Origin: Hanleya hanleyi
Taxonomy: Eukaryota > Mollusca > Polyplacophora > Lepidopleurida > Hanleyidae
Reading direction: 5' to 3'
DNA: 64,000 nt
Assembly (NCBI GenBank): GCA_036873755.1
Contig: JAVTVY010037291.1
Coordinates: forward strand, 62,001-126,000
Part shown: positions 37,631 to 49,976 of the stretch, in pieces
Layout of the letters: the number at the start of each line of letters is the position of its first letter
Numbering within the stretch: position 1 is the first letter of the stretch
The notes under the pieces: generated by a model
What the model was told of the DNA's origin: nothing
The model's database searches: none
Seen by the model: only the letters and a program-made list of their open reading frames with translations
Position numbers and translations under genes: made by a program

Positions 37631-40445
37631 AGTCATTTAACTAGAATTGAATTGTTCTGTTCATATATTTTATATTTCCTATTTAGAAAATTCAGGCTAT
37701 CCCAACAATTAACTCAACAGAGATATAACCAACTATTAAAATCATTTATTCACACATTGCCACTTCTAAGTATCGGTAGATGGAACTCGTAAACAATTCT
37801 AAATGAAGCATTTTAAACGGTACATTTCAAACGAGAGTGGTTAAATATATATATTTGAATTTGGGGCTTTTGTCAGCTGGGGCTCAATGATGAGTATTAA
37901 CAATATACAGTCATTTAACTAGAAGAGAATTGTGCTGTTGATACTTTTTGAGTCAAATGAGCTCTACGCGACTTTAGGTTCTGAAACAACTATGTTATTC
38001 CGATTCGGTACTCGATGAATATTGATTCTATGGTACATCATATTCATTGGAAACACACAAAAAAAAACACACGGAAAAAGATGCATGTGACGTTACTGTT
38101 GGAGCTATAAAAACAACTTTTTACCTGTGGCCGTCCTCCCCATATTATTGGAGTATTACCATAATTTTCTATCGCAAAACTGTCATAACTGGTTGACTGT
38201 TGCAATGCGCACATGTGTGTAGAGTCCACTGAGCGCGCTGTCGTCAGTTCTGCAAAAGGACGAATAGCTCAAATCGCTCTCTTCAGCCGGGTTTTTTTTT
38301 TGTTTTTTGTTTGTTACTGATTAATAACCACTTTTTTCATTTTTTTTAAACAGGGAAGTTTCCCTGTTTCTTGCCATGCTAGGTGAACTGGCTTATGGGT
38401 AATTTCAGAGGTGCCATCTATCTAAGCGATATGGTTTTCATTACAACACCCCTGCGCAAAATGAGAGAATGACTGAAACTTCCGCGTCACTCCGTTTATT
38501 GAACGCGATATGAAGTAGTTCGACCTAGTTTCGAATAATTACGCTGGATTAATCCCACGACGAACCGTTTCTAGGCGCAGATATTGAAGAATATGTCGGT
38601 TTCGTTTCCTGGTAAACACTTCTGCTGATATCTTGTGAGATTTTCTTCGAAAGATTGTGTTTTGTCTGTAAACTGATCAATATGGCACAAGTCGTAGTCA
38701 CGGAATATGCCGACTTCATCTTCGGCTCTGATAGCCAATGAAATACACTGAATTGACGAAATTACGTCATGTTTTAAGATCGGCTGAACCGCACTGCCAA
38801 AATTATAGTGCAGTCCCGGTGAGAGAGTTTGAAAAGGAGAGAGGAGGAGGCAGTTTCGTTTTCGTTCCATCAGTGGACTGGAGAGTTTTGACACAGTGCG
38901 AGTGTGGCATTCTGACAGATCGAGGTGTGTAAAACGTTTTATACCCGTCACTTAATTGATTACTTGTTTGCCGGCGCACACTTATTAATATTGTCAAATA
39001 AATGAATGTTGCAAGTTTCCGCGCTACTGCATGATTGAAGCACATGGCATGTCTGAAAGCCGCCGTTTTGTGCGCTAAGTTTGAAAACATTTCTTGCAAG
39101 GAAAACTGGATTTATTTCATCAAGCGAAAGCATCCTTTTAACTGAAATTTTCAAATTGACTGATCTTATCGTCTAGCATCATTTGTCATCTAGCAAAAGT
39201 AATGTCTTGATTCTTACCATATCTGTAATGACAGCTCGTTGAACAGGTCAGGGAAAAGGACTAACTGAGATAAAATATCCCAATTTGGATATTTTTTTCA
39301 TACTTCCATATTTTCAAGCTGGCATATTTTGCTAGTTCTCCTGTTCGTATAAAGACATACAACAGTGGTTAGTGATGGGAAGTATACTGCAACAACAACA
39401 TCAAAAGGTATTGCACGTAATTGCAATTGCACAGAGAATAATGTCGGCGAGAAAAGGTCAGCAAAACTATACAATCGTATTGGCAGTTTTGTGAAGTAGA
39501 TTATATCTTGTTTTTGTAGTTTAGATGCCGAAATTCGACATTGCCGTTTAGTATAAAAATCGGTGAAAATATCCCAATTAAGATATATTTCGATATCCAA
39601 ACTTTGATTTAATATCCCAGGTGGGATATATACCCCACTAATTTTCTGTTTGGGCCAGGCAGTGGAGGTAAAATTAATTTTTGATGTTAATAATGGTTTT
39701 CTGTGTCTGTGATTTGATTTTTTTTAGTAACGTAAGGGTATTTTTGCTGTGTGCAATTGCTGAATGTGATTTAAAAATAATTATTCGATGTACCGGTAGG
39801 CATACGTGTAATCTTGAAGAAGACCTCTAGGCTACTTATAGTATTTTCTGGTTGTCAATTGCCACACAAATAAATGAATATGAATCAGATTCAGTGACTT
39901 TATTCTTGTACATGTCTACAATAACAATGTCATTGAGCTTTGACTGCAGGTTGCAGTGTGCATGAATACATAAACCATGAATGAATGCCGTTATGCATCC
40001 TGGGCAACAATGTTCACTACGATGCGGACGCCGACCTCGGCAATATTTAATATTGTAGGTTTACTACCAAAATGTTATCTTGTCTAGTTCAGATAATATA
40101 CAATTTTTAATCTTCGGTGTTGTGTTCTTTATCGGGGAACGGTAATTCCATTGGATCGTCGAACAATTGTGATAGCAGTTTAACGCCTCGACAAAATTGT
40201 TTCCATCGTCCACTGGTACCACATACGCAATTCTCATTTGCCTAGACTTTCTTTACAGTATTGATGAAGTCTCTTCAATAATTAGAGCTGCGATTCACAA
40301 ATTCATACCACGTATGCAACGGGAGACACATCAGAAATATATTGAACAGGACCAATTCCTTCCCTGTTTTTTAGCAGCCTTGGATGCTTTCATTTCATCG
40401 AAGTGATACTTAATAATCGATAAAAATAAGAGGCAGTGCATACCG

Positions 40446-40572
40446 TAAGGGTCGAATAGCGCGATCGGGTCTATTTGGATAAGTAAATGGTGCGCGTATA
40501 TAAATTGTCTTGTAGTGCCTATCTAAATAGCCCGGTATTTATGGTACAATAGCCCGATCGCGCTATTCGATT
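40446..40572. repeat. Inverted repeat around ATAGCGCGATCGGG
   Basis: TCGAATAGCGCGATCGGG near 40449 is mirrored by CCCGATCGCGCTATTCGA ending near 40569. A second internal pair (TCTATTTGGATA and TATCTAAATAG) strengthens the stem. It lies inside the foldback element at 36069-41220. Confidence 0.7.
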
Positions 40573-41269
40573 TATTGGTTTTTAATTAATTGGTTTGGGA
40601 CTTCTGTCCGCTAGAGCTTTAGCCTCTGGGGCTTTTGTACGCGGCGCTTTTGTACCTGGGGCTTTTGTCCACTGCTGTTTTTGTCCTAGATTCAGATATC
40701 ATGATCGTGGTTCGATTTCTATTAAAGTCTGTGGCCGTTAGAAATTGAGGTCCGCAGTCTGTACCCGATGTGGCTATTGGAATCCGCATTTTTAAATAGC
40801 CTCAAACCGTCCTGGTGATGGACGTTCTGCTAGTGGACGTTCTGCTCGTAGATGGGGACCTGTTGACCTCCGCTCTCTTAGTCGAGACGACCATCCAAAT
40901 TATCTCCCCTCACTGTGACGGTGACGCCCTCTGTTGTCTGATGTTCATTTCACTGTACGTTAATCGTTTGACTGTCTGTTGTTCGTTTGACTGTACGTTA
41001 ATCGTTTGACTGTCTGATGTTTGTTTGACTGTGCGTTAATCGTTTGACTGTCTGATGTTCGTTTGACTGTACGTTAATCGTCTGTCAAATGAACGTTAAT
41101 TGTTTGGTAAACGAACGTTAATTGTTTGCCTGTACGTTGTTCGTTTGTCAAATGAACGTTAATCATTCGACTCAAGCTTATTTGTTTCACTGTTGTATTT
41201 TTGGCGGTGTTTGCCTTCCATACTAATTCTGTATTATATATTAATCATCAATAATAGCAGAGCTATATG

Positions 41270-42100
41270 TTATCAAGATTTGTTCCTGTATCCCGACCTG
41301 ATAACGTCACTTGGGGACCATATCCAAATGTCAACTGAAAACATTGCTCCCGTTTAAAAAATGTGGGAAGATGTATTTGTATTGCTACATATCCCTTATT
41401 ATTGAACCAATCTACGTAAACGTCATAACATATTGCTTCATGCTACATTGGGAAGTTTTTTAATACCTAAGATTGTGGTTGTATTCCAACCATATGGTGC
41501 ATTTTAGAGGTAGTATTCAAATAAAATTTTATCAGAAAATTATATTGCCTCTTCAGTATCTCAACCTATTTTTAGGGACCGTATCCAAATGTCAACTTGA
41601 AAAAAACCCCAAACAAACCATAATTCTTTCTAATATGGGGGTATGTGTAAGTGAGTTGCTATATCCCTCTAATTACTGCTCCAAATATATCTGAATATCT
41701 TAATATAATTCTCAGCGTTACTCAGCAGTATTTTTTAGTTATTACTTTTGTTTTATCTTCTAAACGTATGATGTAATCGGGGATTGTGATCAAATTTCAG
41801 TTGACCAATTCTACTCCATCTTCAAAACGGGTTAAGCGCAATGACCCGCTACATATTTCTTAATCATTATTTGGGCTGTCTAAACTGGCTCGTGTATTAC
41901 TCAAAAGTTGAAAGCGAGGTTATATGTTAGCGGGATACACGTAGATGGTGTTCCAACTCTATGACGTCGTCTGGGGACCATACTCAAATATCAAGTCGAA
42001 AACATACTCGAGGCTGCTGAAGAGGGTGTGTTTGATTGCATAGCAATACTTTTTCAATACTGATCCAATCTGCCCGGACCGTTTCGTGTATTAGTGAACA
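41270..42100. repeat. Degenerate tandem array (GGGACCATATCCAAAT type)
   Basis: Units of roughly 280-330 bp carry phrases like GGGGACCATATCCAAATG and TTAAAAAATGTGGGA near 41310, 41575 and 41970. Heavily diverged, with no coding content. An inverted relative occurs near 20330-20670. Confidence 0.55.
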
Positions 42101-42129
42101 TTGTATCATATTTTTATTGTCATATGTAA

Positions 42130-43925
42130 CTGAGGTTCGTTTTAGAATACAAACTGAACAAACTATTCTGTGTTAAAAAATGTGGGAGTGCAGGACATAG
42201 GTAATAAGGTCAGCATATCTTCTTAATGAATAGTTCGTCATTACCTGTTTTACTATATATCTCTCAAAAACAACTGCATAAGTTTTGCAGCTCAAACGAG
42301 TATGAATGTGAATTGTAAAAGCTACAAAATGAGCGCTACAATAAAGCCAGGTAACTCTAATGTCACTGCATGTCTACTTGCCTCATACAGTATCATTGAT
42401 AAATTCGAAATGGCGGCGTTGGCCATTGTCAAAATGTTAAATTTTTCATGATATTGGGTAACAGTTTCATGTTGATTTTTCGGCTTGTTTAAGTAATCTT
42501 TCTACCGGAGCTGCATCGATAAATTGCAAAACAATCATTGATCTAATTCAAAATGCACACTCATCAAGCAAATATTTACAGCATTGCTAATCAATTTAGG
42601 TGACACGATACAAAGTAAATTTAAATTTCTAAAAATTTCCTTTAAGCTGAATTAGGTCACATTATCTGTAAAAGAGGAACATTGGCCCAATATGATGAGT
42701 TTTGATGTGACACATTGGATTTTGATAATTGTGCACTCACGAGTTTTAGATAAATGCCCCGAATAATAAAACCATTCCTTCATTGACTGTCATATTCAAT
42801 TTATCTCTGATTATTAGTGCATTATTTTATATTCCAAAATGATTAAAACGGAAATTTTGGTGCATTCAGCCATGATTGTGACAAGAATATTCCTCATTAT
42901 GCTTAACATTTGATAACAATCTGCAAATGCGTCATTTGACTTCCAGATGGTTGTCAATTTAATTAATAATGAGGCTGAACTGTTTCTCGATGATGTACAC
43001 AGACTCCATTCTTCAAGTGTCAATAATACTAACCTTGTGTCCTCAATTACGGTCTACTATCCCTTGACTGCACAAGACTGTAACCAATCAGACTTATATA
43101 TTTCAAAACGTATCTGATTGTGTGCTGAATATCGAGCTATGAATGTGTAAAGGCTTAAGCGAATAACTCGATTAATTACTAAAAATTATGAAGATGGCAA
43201 TTATTCTTTTAGTGTGAAGTTTTTCATCTTGAATTCAACTAAAGGCGGTTACGCTGGCGAATGAGGGGCGGAGGCCACAGGCTCAGGCCAAGCTAAAACA
43301 ATGGTAGAGAGGTAGATATGTACTTGAGTTCTGCAGTGCGCCTCATATTAAGTATGATCCGTATGTCTGGCTTCAAACGTGGAATCCCGAATCTTTGCAC
43401 GACGTATAGTATAATTTTGCTCAAAATAAACCAGGACAAAACGTTTCCGGTATAATGTGTTGTAGAGACATTTTGATGTTCGCGTTATTGAAATAATTAC
43501 ACATATTAAAGAAGCAGTTGCTTTGCAGCTATTACTCCAGTTTAAAGGGGATTTCCAACTACTATAATTGGGTAACTCCAGCAGATAAGCCACTCTGTAG
43601 TAAAGCTACTGATCTGCCAGGCATGAGTGATTTATATCGTATCACTTTGTTCCTCTGTGATCAGAACAGTTCTTTGCAAATGCATTTCCCATGTGGTCAC
43701 AGCCCGGGAAGGTACTTTAGGTCACCAACCTAAAAATCAGCTCACCAGCTCTGCGATGATTGTCTTCAACTGCCATGTTCACTCAATCCTGCCTGCTATT
43801 AATTTTCTGACGTGGTACACTCCAATTGGGAAAGTGGACTGAACATTCCCTGGCACCATGCAAACTTCTGTAACATCATACTACCTATTTATATGTGGTC
43901 ATCTGTAAATTGAATACAGACCATG
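42130..43925. other. Gene-free AT-rich stretch
   Basis: No supported exon or mobile-element boundary was found. The frames at 43518-43842 and 43348-43593 (minus) are short and featureless. Confidence 0.35.
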
Positions 43926-43930
43926 AATTA

Positions 43931-44102
43931 GGAGTTAATGACCGCCTTAATGAATATTATCGTGTAATAATTTTTCGATGTTTAGTTTTAGACCGTCAAT
44001 CAAAAAACAGAGCGGCGAAGCCGCGAGGTTTTTTGATGAGGTCTAAAACTAAACATCGAAAAATTATTACACCATAATATTCCCTAAGAAGGTCATTAAC
44101 TC
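43931..44102. mobile_element. Foldback MITE, 172 bp
   Basis: Inverted arms GGAGTTAATGACC and GGTCATTAACTCC frame an almost perfect stem that includes TTTTTCGATGTTTAGTTTTA and its complement, with a short loop at AGCGGCGAAGCCGC. A related but diverged half-copy lies at about 44375-44460. No target duplication was recognised. Confidence 0.75.
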
Positions 44103-45324
44103 CATTCTAACATGTACAATGATAACTATTTCCTCATTTCATAAGCGGAATGGCAAATTTTCTGCAAATTTATCCCGTTTTGATCCAAGATTTTCGTGAC
44201 TGGCTTGCAGGCCATGCTCGCGCGTGCTGTCCGTTCACGAGCTGCAGCTGTGTGAACTCCGCCCACTGCGCAGTGAATGAACCAATCGTTCTCAGCTTTG
44301 TAGCACTGCGTCACAAGAATGAGACGTCACCATTTCGGCACCTGAATGAAACAGATCACAACAAACAAATGAAGATTATCGTGTGATGATCTCCGTATGT
44401 TTCGAGGTCTGGACCAATCAGCGCACGGCTATAACGCGGAGCATGTTAGAATGTGGTATAATACGGTTAAGATACGAACACTTTTATTTTACTAATACTG
44501 ACAAATATTGAATATTGGTTAAGGTTTCATAGTCATAATAGTCATGAATATGTAATTATATCCATATTGTCCTTGCGTGAGGGAGCATTTCTATCAGTAA
44601 CTCAGTACCCAGGTAGGGTTGAGAGAACAACAAATACATACATACAATCCCACTGATGCGAACTTCCAACAGTCACGTGGATTGCCATGCAGGATTACTG
44701 ATAATACTGCACTGCTTCACAATTCTGATTAATACATTATGAATACGTTAACTCACATTAGTAACGTTACACAGACAAGTCCTCGCTGTGGACATCACCA
44801 ACGCCAACCCACGGTACGGACCCTAGGCAGAGCTACGCGATTCACATGCGTCCATTATTGCTGAATATAGGCCTGCTGTTGAATACATTTGTCTATCGGC
44901 GTTGCAAGTTTCTATCTTCTCTGGTCCCCGATATTCTCAGTGATAGCCAGGGCAGAAAATGAACTCTGAAAATAATATTTTTGTGACCCGACTAAACCTC
45001 ATAAGGCAACCGCAACAATAGGCCTATGTTTCTTTTTGCTTTGGTGGATTGTTTCTCGGTTTAGAATCGCGACAACGGTGAGAAACGGATAATCAATTAA
45101 AAACAGTGTATAGCTTTATTTTGTTCAACCTGCATATCAGTGTCATCATGTTTTAATAATTTTGATTTGAGTTAATCACTGTTGACACGCGTTAGATATC
45201 CGTTTTAATATGTAAATTAATGCTTTTCTATAGCATCAGTACTTAGTGTACATTAATCGTATTATCAGTTCACTTTTCTGACTCTTGTTCCAGGTAAGGT
45301 GGTATCAGTTGATCGAAGACAACA

Positions 45325-45430
45325 ATGGTAGGACCGGACATGGCACGTAATTTCCTTCAGTCGGCGAACATACTAATGACAATCTGCTGTACTCTATCTG
45401 TTGGCCTCTCGACTCCAGGTCCAGGTTCAG
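45325..45430 (+). CDS. Candidate first coding exon, signal peptide
   Basis: An ATG at 45325 opens 35 codons with a typical secretion signal: a charged start (MVGPDMARNF), a hydrophobic core with paired cysteines (ILMTICCTLSVGL), then small residues and prolines (STPGPGSG). It runs into a good donor, TTCAG followed by GTAAAG, in phase 1. A strong polypyrimidine tract and CAG lie upstream at about 45272-45293, although the same spot also reads as a donor (CAGGTAAGG). The exon at 62953 is in the same phase and would make GG at the joint, so the two may form one gene. Intermediate exons could exist. No protein family is recognised. Confidence 0.5.
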
Positions 45431-45589
45431 GTAAAGATTTAAATGTTTGGTGCAGTTCTACGGAGTAAAATTATAGGAGACACAAGAGAGCATGGACCCT
45501 TTAGATTCGAATCAAGAATAAAACTTGGGGGAACAAGGCTGATTCCAAAATAATCAGGGATTTTTTCAATTGCATACTTAACCCTACCT

Positions 45590-46090
45590 GGTCTGGGGGG
45601 GGGGGGGAGTGCCCCACCCCCTAGTTTCCCCCTCCCCCTCTAGTGAACTTTTCTTTTCTGCTCCGAAACGAAAAAACCGAGGAGGCTGAAACTTGGTGAC
45701 TTTTAAGCTTATCCTATTGGGGTAATTTCGATCCTATTTTCATATACCCCCGGGCAGGGGATCATGAGTAAATTCAAAATGGCGGCCATGTGGTATCGCG
45801 AAAGTCGTGTTTTTCAATCTTTTCGCGCCATTTCTTCACATTTTCTTTGCCTAAAAGTCTTTGAAAGTATTTTATTTATGAATAACTAATTATTCTATAA
45901 TTTATTTGTTTTTTTTTCGAGAGAAAAATCGGAAAAATAAAAATTTCGAAAAATCTATCCCAAAAAGGCCGAAAAATGGCTTCCGAGATGAGTGTCATCA
46001 TGGCGGCCATCTTGGATTTTACATTTCCCGGTAGAGCTTGAACCAAAAATACTGTGTGGTAAGTTTCAGCGCTCTAGCCTTAGTGGTAGA
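45590..46090. repeat. Dispersed repeat, copy B (GGCCATCTTGGAT type)
   Basis: Diverged relative of 37150-37630: a poly-G run followed by C-rich sequence, then GGGGTAATTTCGATCCTATT, GAGTAAATTCAAAATGGCGG, a CGAAAAATC-rich middle, GGCCATCTTGGATTTTACAT and TAGAGCTTGA. It ends just before the Polinton insertion point. Confidence 0.6.
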
Positions 46091-46345
46091 GAAAATATAT
46101 AGGGGGCACTTTCCGCCCCCAAGCTGCGGTAGACCCCAAATCGCACAGGCCAGATAGGGTTAAGGCATTTGTTAACCACTGGTGTTGTTGTTAACAAAAA
46201 TTGTTTTCACATTTTCCGGTAGTGGTAAGTTTCAGCCCCCTAGTTCAAGAGGTAAAAAAAATCTTTTAAATTTTAGGGGCGGGGGAAGAAATGACCTCCC
46301 ACCCCAGTGGCCAGGTCCAAAAAGTCCAGGATAGATAGGGCTAAC

Positions 46346-46408
46346 AGTAGTATATAAAGGTGATTACCGCGCACATTGACCTACTTTTTTGTTCCCCCCG
46401 GGCCGTAT
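46346..46408 (+). repeat. Polinton left terminal inverted repeat
   Basis: Begins AGTAGTATATAAA and includes CATTGACCTACTTTTTTG followed by a C-run. The middle 17 bases differ from the right copy. A TATATAAA box sits at the extreme end. Just inside, at 46420-46437, is the perfect palindrome CTTGATCACGTGATCAAG. Confidence 0.9.
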
Positions 46409-46440
46409 TCGGGGCGTAACTTGATCACGTGATCAAGGCA

Positions 46441-46875
46441 TGTCTAGATGGTGGGGTGGGACCAAGATGGCGGTTGTGGGAGGTGGGACCAAGATGGCGG
46501 ACTGTGAGTGGTGGGACCAAGATGGCGGCTGTGGGTGGTGGGACCAAGATGGCGGCCTGTGGGAGGTGGGACCAAGATGGCGGCTGTGGGAGGTGGGACC
46601 AAGATGGCGGCTGTGGGAGGGAGGTGGGACCAAAATGGCGGCTGTGGGAGTGGGACCAAAATGGCGGCTGTGGGAGTGGTACCAAAATGGCGGCTGTGGG
46701 AGTGGGACCAAGATGGCGGCTGTGGGAGTGGGACCAAAATGGCGGCTGTGGGTGATGGCGGCTGTGGGAGGTGGGACCAAGATGGCGGCTGATGTGGGAG
46801 TGGGACCAAGATGGCGGCTGATGTGGGAGTGGGACCAAGATGGCGGCTGATGTGGGAGTGGGACCAAGATGGCGA
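46441..46875. repeat. Minisatellite of AAGATGGCGGC units
   Basis: About 18 copies of a 22-28-bp unit built on GTGGGACCAAGATGGCGGCT. Some copies have AAAATGG instead of AAGATGG. The core CAAGATGGCGGC equals the known YY1 consensus. Both strands stay open in several frames, giving apparent glycine/tryptophan-rich or proline/histidine-rich proteins, but these are repeat artefacts. Confidence 0.9.
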
Positions 46876-46968
46876 ATTAATTAATTAATTTTAATAAATA
46901 AATCAATCAATCAATCAATAAATCAATAAATAAATCAATCAATAAATAAATAAATAAAGAAAAAAAAA
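46876..46968. repeat. AATC/AATA microsatellite
   Basis: Tetranucleotide simple sequence (AATT, AATC and AATA units) directly following the minisatellite inside the Polinton. Confidence 0.9.
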
Positions 46969-48649
46969 GAAGTGAAACTCTATACAACGTTAACCATTAC
47001 ACCACGAGTCTTGTTGTATATTCCAACGTTAAAAATATGATATATAAATCTTCGGCACATACTGGTGCACTGGTCCATGTTGAATCTAATGGGAAACTTA
47101 CTTCTATACATTTGCGGTATGGCTGTTTGGATTTATTATCTTAGTCTCATCATGTAGAACATTATGGGAAGTGTTGCGGAGCGAATCGGTGAAATTTTTG
47201 AAAAAAGTCAAAGAGGTCTGTATATAGCTCCAAGGGAGACAACTCGTGTAGACCAAGCGTATGGAAATAGCCGTGTTGGAGCTAGGGGAGCCACTATTGG
47301 ACCAATGGGGCCGAGTGAGGTATCAAAGTGAAGCTTATGTGAAGGGGCATTTGATGGTCTGGGTGTGGGGTTGAAATAGCGGCATTCTGCGAATGCGCGG
47401 TGGCCTAAGGGTATGGAAATAGCCGTGTTGGAGCTAGGGGAGCCACTAATGGACCAATGGGGTCGAGTGAGGTATCAAAGTGAAGCATTCGTGAAGGGAC
47501 ATCTACTGGGCTGGGTGTGGGGTTGAAATAGCGGCATTCTGCGCATGCGCGGTGACCCAAGGGCATGAAAATAGACGTTTTGGAGCTAGGGGAGCCCCTA
47601 ATGGACCGATGGGGTCGAGTGAGGTATCAAAGTGAAGCATTCGTGAAGAGGCATCTGATGGACTGGGTGTGGGGTTGAAATATCGGCATTCTGCGCATGC
47701 GCGGTGCCCAAGGGTATGAAAATAGACGTTTTGGAGCTAGGGGAGCCACTAATGGTCCAATGGGGTCGAGTGAGGTATCCAAGTGAAGCATTCGTGAAGG
47801 GGCATCTGATGGGCTGGGTGTGGGGTTGAAATATCGGCATTCTGCGCATGCGCGGTGACCAAAGGGTATGAAAATAGACATTTTGGAGCTAGGGGAGCCA
47901 ATAATGGTCCGATTGGGTCGAGTGAGGTATCAAAGTGAAGCTTATGTGAAGGGGCAGTGGATGGGTGCATGTAAAATGAGGGGCATGACGTCATTTCCGG
48001 TTTGGGTGAATGGGGCGTGACCTCTGGACATCAGACAATCAGAATCTCGTATTTTGACCCGGTGCATTATGGGACATATCCAAGATGGCGGCGTCTGTCT
48101 TCTGGTTCAAGATGGCGGCACAGCCGGTGTCGAAAACTGGGCATTTTGTCGGGATGTGGTCATGTAGTGTCGAAAACTGGACCCTGTATGGGCCCCGCTA
48201 CAGGTTTTTGCGGTCGAGGTGAGCCACGAATGGTCCGATGGAGTCGAGTGAGGTATCATTGTAAAGCAGTGGTGAGGGAGCATCCGAAGGTATGGCTGTG
48301 ACGTAAAACTGACGTCATTCTGCGCATGTGCAGTGGAGAAAGTGTATGGAAATAGACGTTTTGGGATCTAGGTGGACCACTACTGGTCTGATGGAGTCGA
48401 GTGAGGTATCAATGCAATGCATACATGGAGGAGCATACGCCTACACTAGTGTGTTGTTTGTTTTCAACATTCCGCGCATGCGCAGTAGGTAAATAGCGCT
48501 GGGAGGCTGTTTTGGGGCCCAGAGGGGCCATCATCGATACGAGTAGTAGCGAAAGTGGACATTTTGGGGCAGTGAAGGAAGGTATTTGGTGTAGAGAGGG
48601 ATCATCCTTGGTCCGAATGCGTCGTGTGAGGTGTCATCTTGTAGCAACG

Positions 48650-48790
48650 CCCGCCAACGCCAAGCTCAACGCTTCAACGCCCTGGTGAATTAGCCCAAAA
48701 GCTCTGATTTTCATGGAATTGTCATTAATTCATTGGAAATGCAGTGACACCCGTCAACGCTCATAGTTACGCCTTAACGCTCTAGCATAA
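48650..48790. repeat. Inverted repeat flanking the nested ATPase fragment (left)
   Basis: The sequence AACGCCCTGGTGAATTAGC with CTCTGATTTTCATGGAATT and repeated CAACGC motifs is mirrored at about 49975-50135 (AATTCCATGAAATCAGAG, GCTAATTCACCAGGGCGTT). The pair brackets the ATPase fragment alone, inside the larger arms. Confidence 0.75.
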
Positions 48791-48910
48791 CACCATGATA
48801 TAGACCGGAGAGAGAACAACAACAACAACAAGGATGACACATGAGAGAACAACAAAAACAACAAAAACAACAATTTTTTTTTCATATAGTTTATTTTCCC
48901 CTCCATCATA

Positions 48911-48945
48911 ACATACCCACGCTGGGGGAGCCGCGTTGGGTATGT
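48911..48945. repeat. Hairpin with GCTGGGGGAGCC core (nested, left)
   Basis: ACATACCCACGCTGGGGGAG continues into CCGCGTTGGGTATGT, forming a stem of about 10 bp around a GC-rich core. Its inverted twin is at 50925-50959, and a variant follows the host Polinton ATPase at 54721-54762. Confidence 0.7.
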
Positions 48946-49104
48946 TTACAATTCAAGAAAGACTCTTGTCCAATCAGAGACCGCGATTTGCATGTCATGT
49001 GCGGTGGAAGCCTTTGCGCGCCGGGGTCAAAGGTCAGTTCCGGCCACCACCACCACCACCACCACCACCACCGGGCGTTGACGCCCGGTGGTGGCGTTGG
49101 TGAC

Positions 49105-49976
49105 GAACCGTATTACTTTAACCCCGAGCAGACCAACGTGGTAGTGCTAGATGATCTGATGAGTGCGGCCAAGGACAATTCGAAAATCGCCGACCTATTC
49201 ACCAAAGGGTCCCATCATCGCGTCATCTATTTGACCCAGAATCTCTTTCCTCAAGGGAAGGCGTCCAGAGATATTGCCTTGAACTGCCAATACTTTGTGT
49301 TGTTCTCCAACCCTATCGACAGAGCACAAATTCGTGTGTTTGGTAGTCGAATTTATCCTCAGAACATCGACCATTTCATGCAGGCGTTTCAAGAAGCGAC
49401 AAGTCGTCCGTACGGCTACCTGTTCGTAGATTTAAAAGCACATACCCCCGAAGATCGCCGGCTGACGGCCCACCTGCTACCCGGCGAGGGATCACCACAG
49501 TCCCTACACCATCCACCGAGTCCACATTTGGTGAAGCAGCAACCCACCCCCGTACAGCGGGCCTTCTTCATATCACCAGTCCCGGAATATGACCCAACCG
49601 TGAAGGCCCAACCCGAGGTTGAAGAACATAATGTGAACTCGAGCTATGGAAGGATTTGTTCAAAGAAAGTATGGACGCCGAGTTGGGCGAGATTTTGGAG
49701 GCCACAGGAAACAAGTTTCAACGCAAAGGGTATTCGAAAGAGGAAGCTGCAATTTTAGCCCATACCAGATTGGCACCCAGACTACGACGGGCTTTACGTC
49801 AGCAGTATGTCGACTTACTGACCCATATGAAATTGTTGGATAAGGATCCAGTCCATATGGAAATTGAAAGAACAGCGTCGATGTTGAAAACCTCGGGCAT
49901 GAACTGGAAAGCGGCGTATGTCAGAGCAATAGCACAAAAGAGACATTTGTTCGAACGCATCATTAAACGTCGTTAA
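49105..49976 (+). pseudogene. Packaging ATPase fragment, nested element
   Basis: The segment starts near YYFNPEQTN and contains a Walker B motif, VVVLDDLM, followed by LFTKGSHHR, YLTQNLF and the SRDIALN region. These closely parallel the Polinton ATPase at 54766-55336 and mark a FtsK/HerA-type genome-packaging ATPase. The N-terminal half with the P-loop is missing: the frame upstream (from the ATG at 48841) runs through the inverted repeat and a nine-histidine stretch encoded by CAC repeats, none of it ATPase-like. The C-terminal part, after about 49630, continues in another frame to 49976 (AELGEILEATGNKF to ERIIKRR), and that frame has no ATG at its start. A truncated, frameshifted remnant is the likeliest reading; an overlapping second gene starting at ATG 49671 is possible. 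Confidence 0.78.

Larger units (their letters stand above)
36069..41220. mobile_element. 5.15 kb foldback element with ~300-bp TIRs and TA TSD
   Basis: The termini TGGAAGGCAAACACCGCC and GGCGGTGTTTGCCTTCCA are exact inverted copies and are bordered by TA (36067-36068 and 41221-41222). The inverted repeats run to about 36405 and from about 40915. They are built from subrepeats of the type CAAACGATTAACGTACAGT and CAAACGAACATCAGACAGT. The interior has no transposase. It contains a copy of another dispersed repeat (37150-37630), a hairpin (40446-40572) and short open frames, one being a 29-codon frame at 36454-36543 in a good Kozak context. Confidence 0.82.

Noticed and set aside
45594..45625. 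G-run followed by C-run as a functional G-quadruplex
   Set aside because: It is part of a dispersed repeat and there is no gene or promoter context.
46425..46867. Open frames of 90-140 codons on both strands near 46.4-46.9 kb
   Set aside because: Generated by the AAGATGGCGGC minisatellite; overlapping frames on both strands show equal openness.
46975..47020. tRNA-like sequence on the minus strand (TGGTGTAATGGTTAACG)
   Set aside because: Resembles a pol III A-box but lacks a B-box and cloverleaf; too short to call a tRNA or SINE.
48841..49104. N-terminal 88 codons of the nested ATPase frame, including nine histidines
   Set aside because: They translate the inverted repeat, hairpin and a CAC run; none resembles an ATPase N-terminus.
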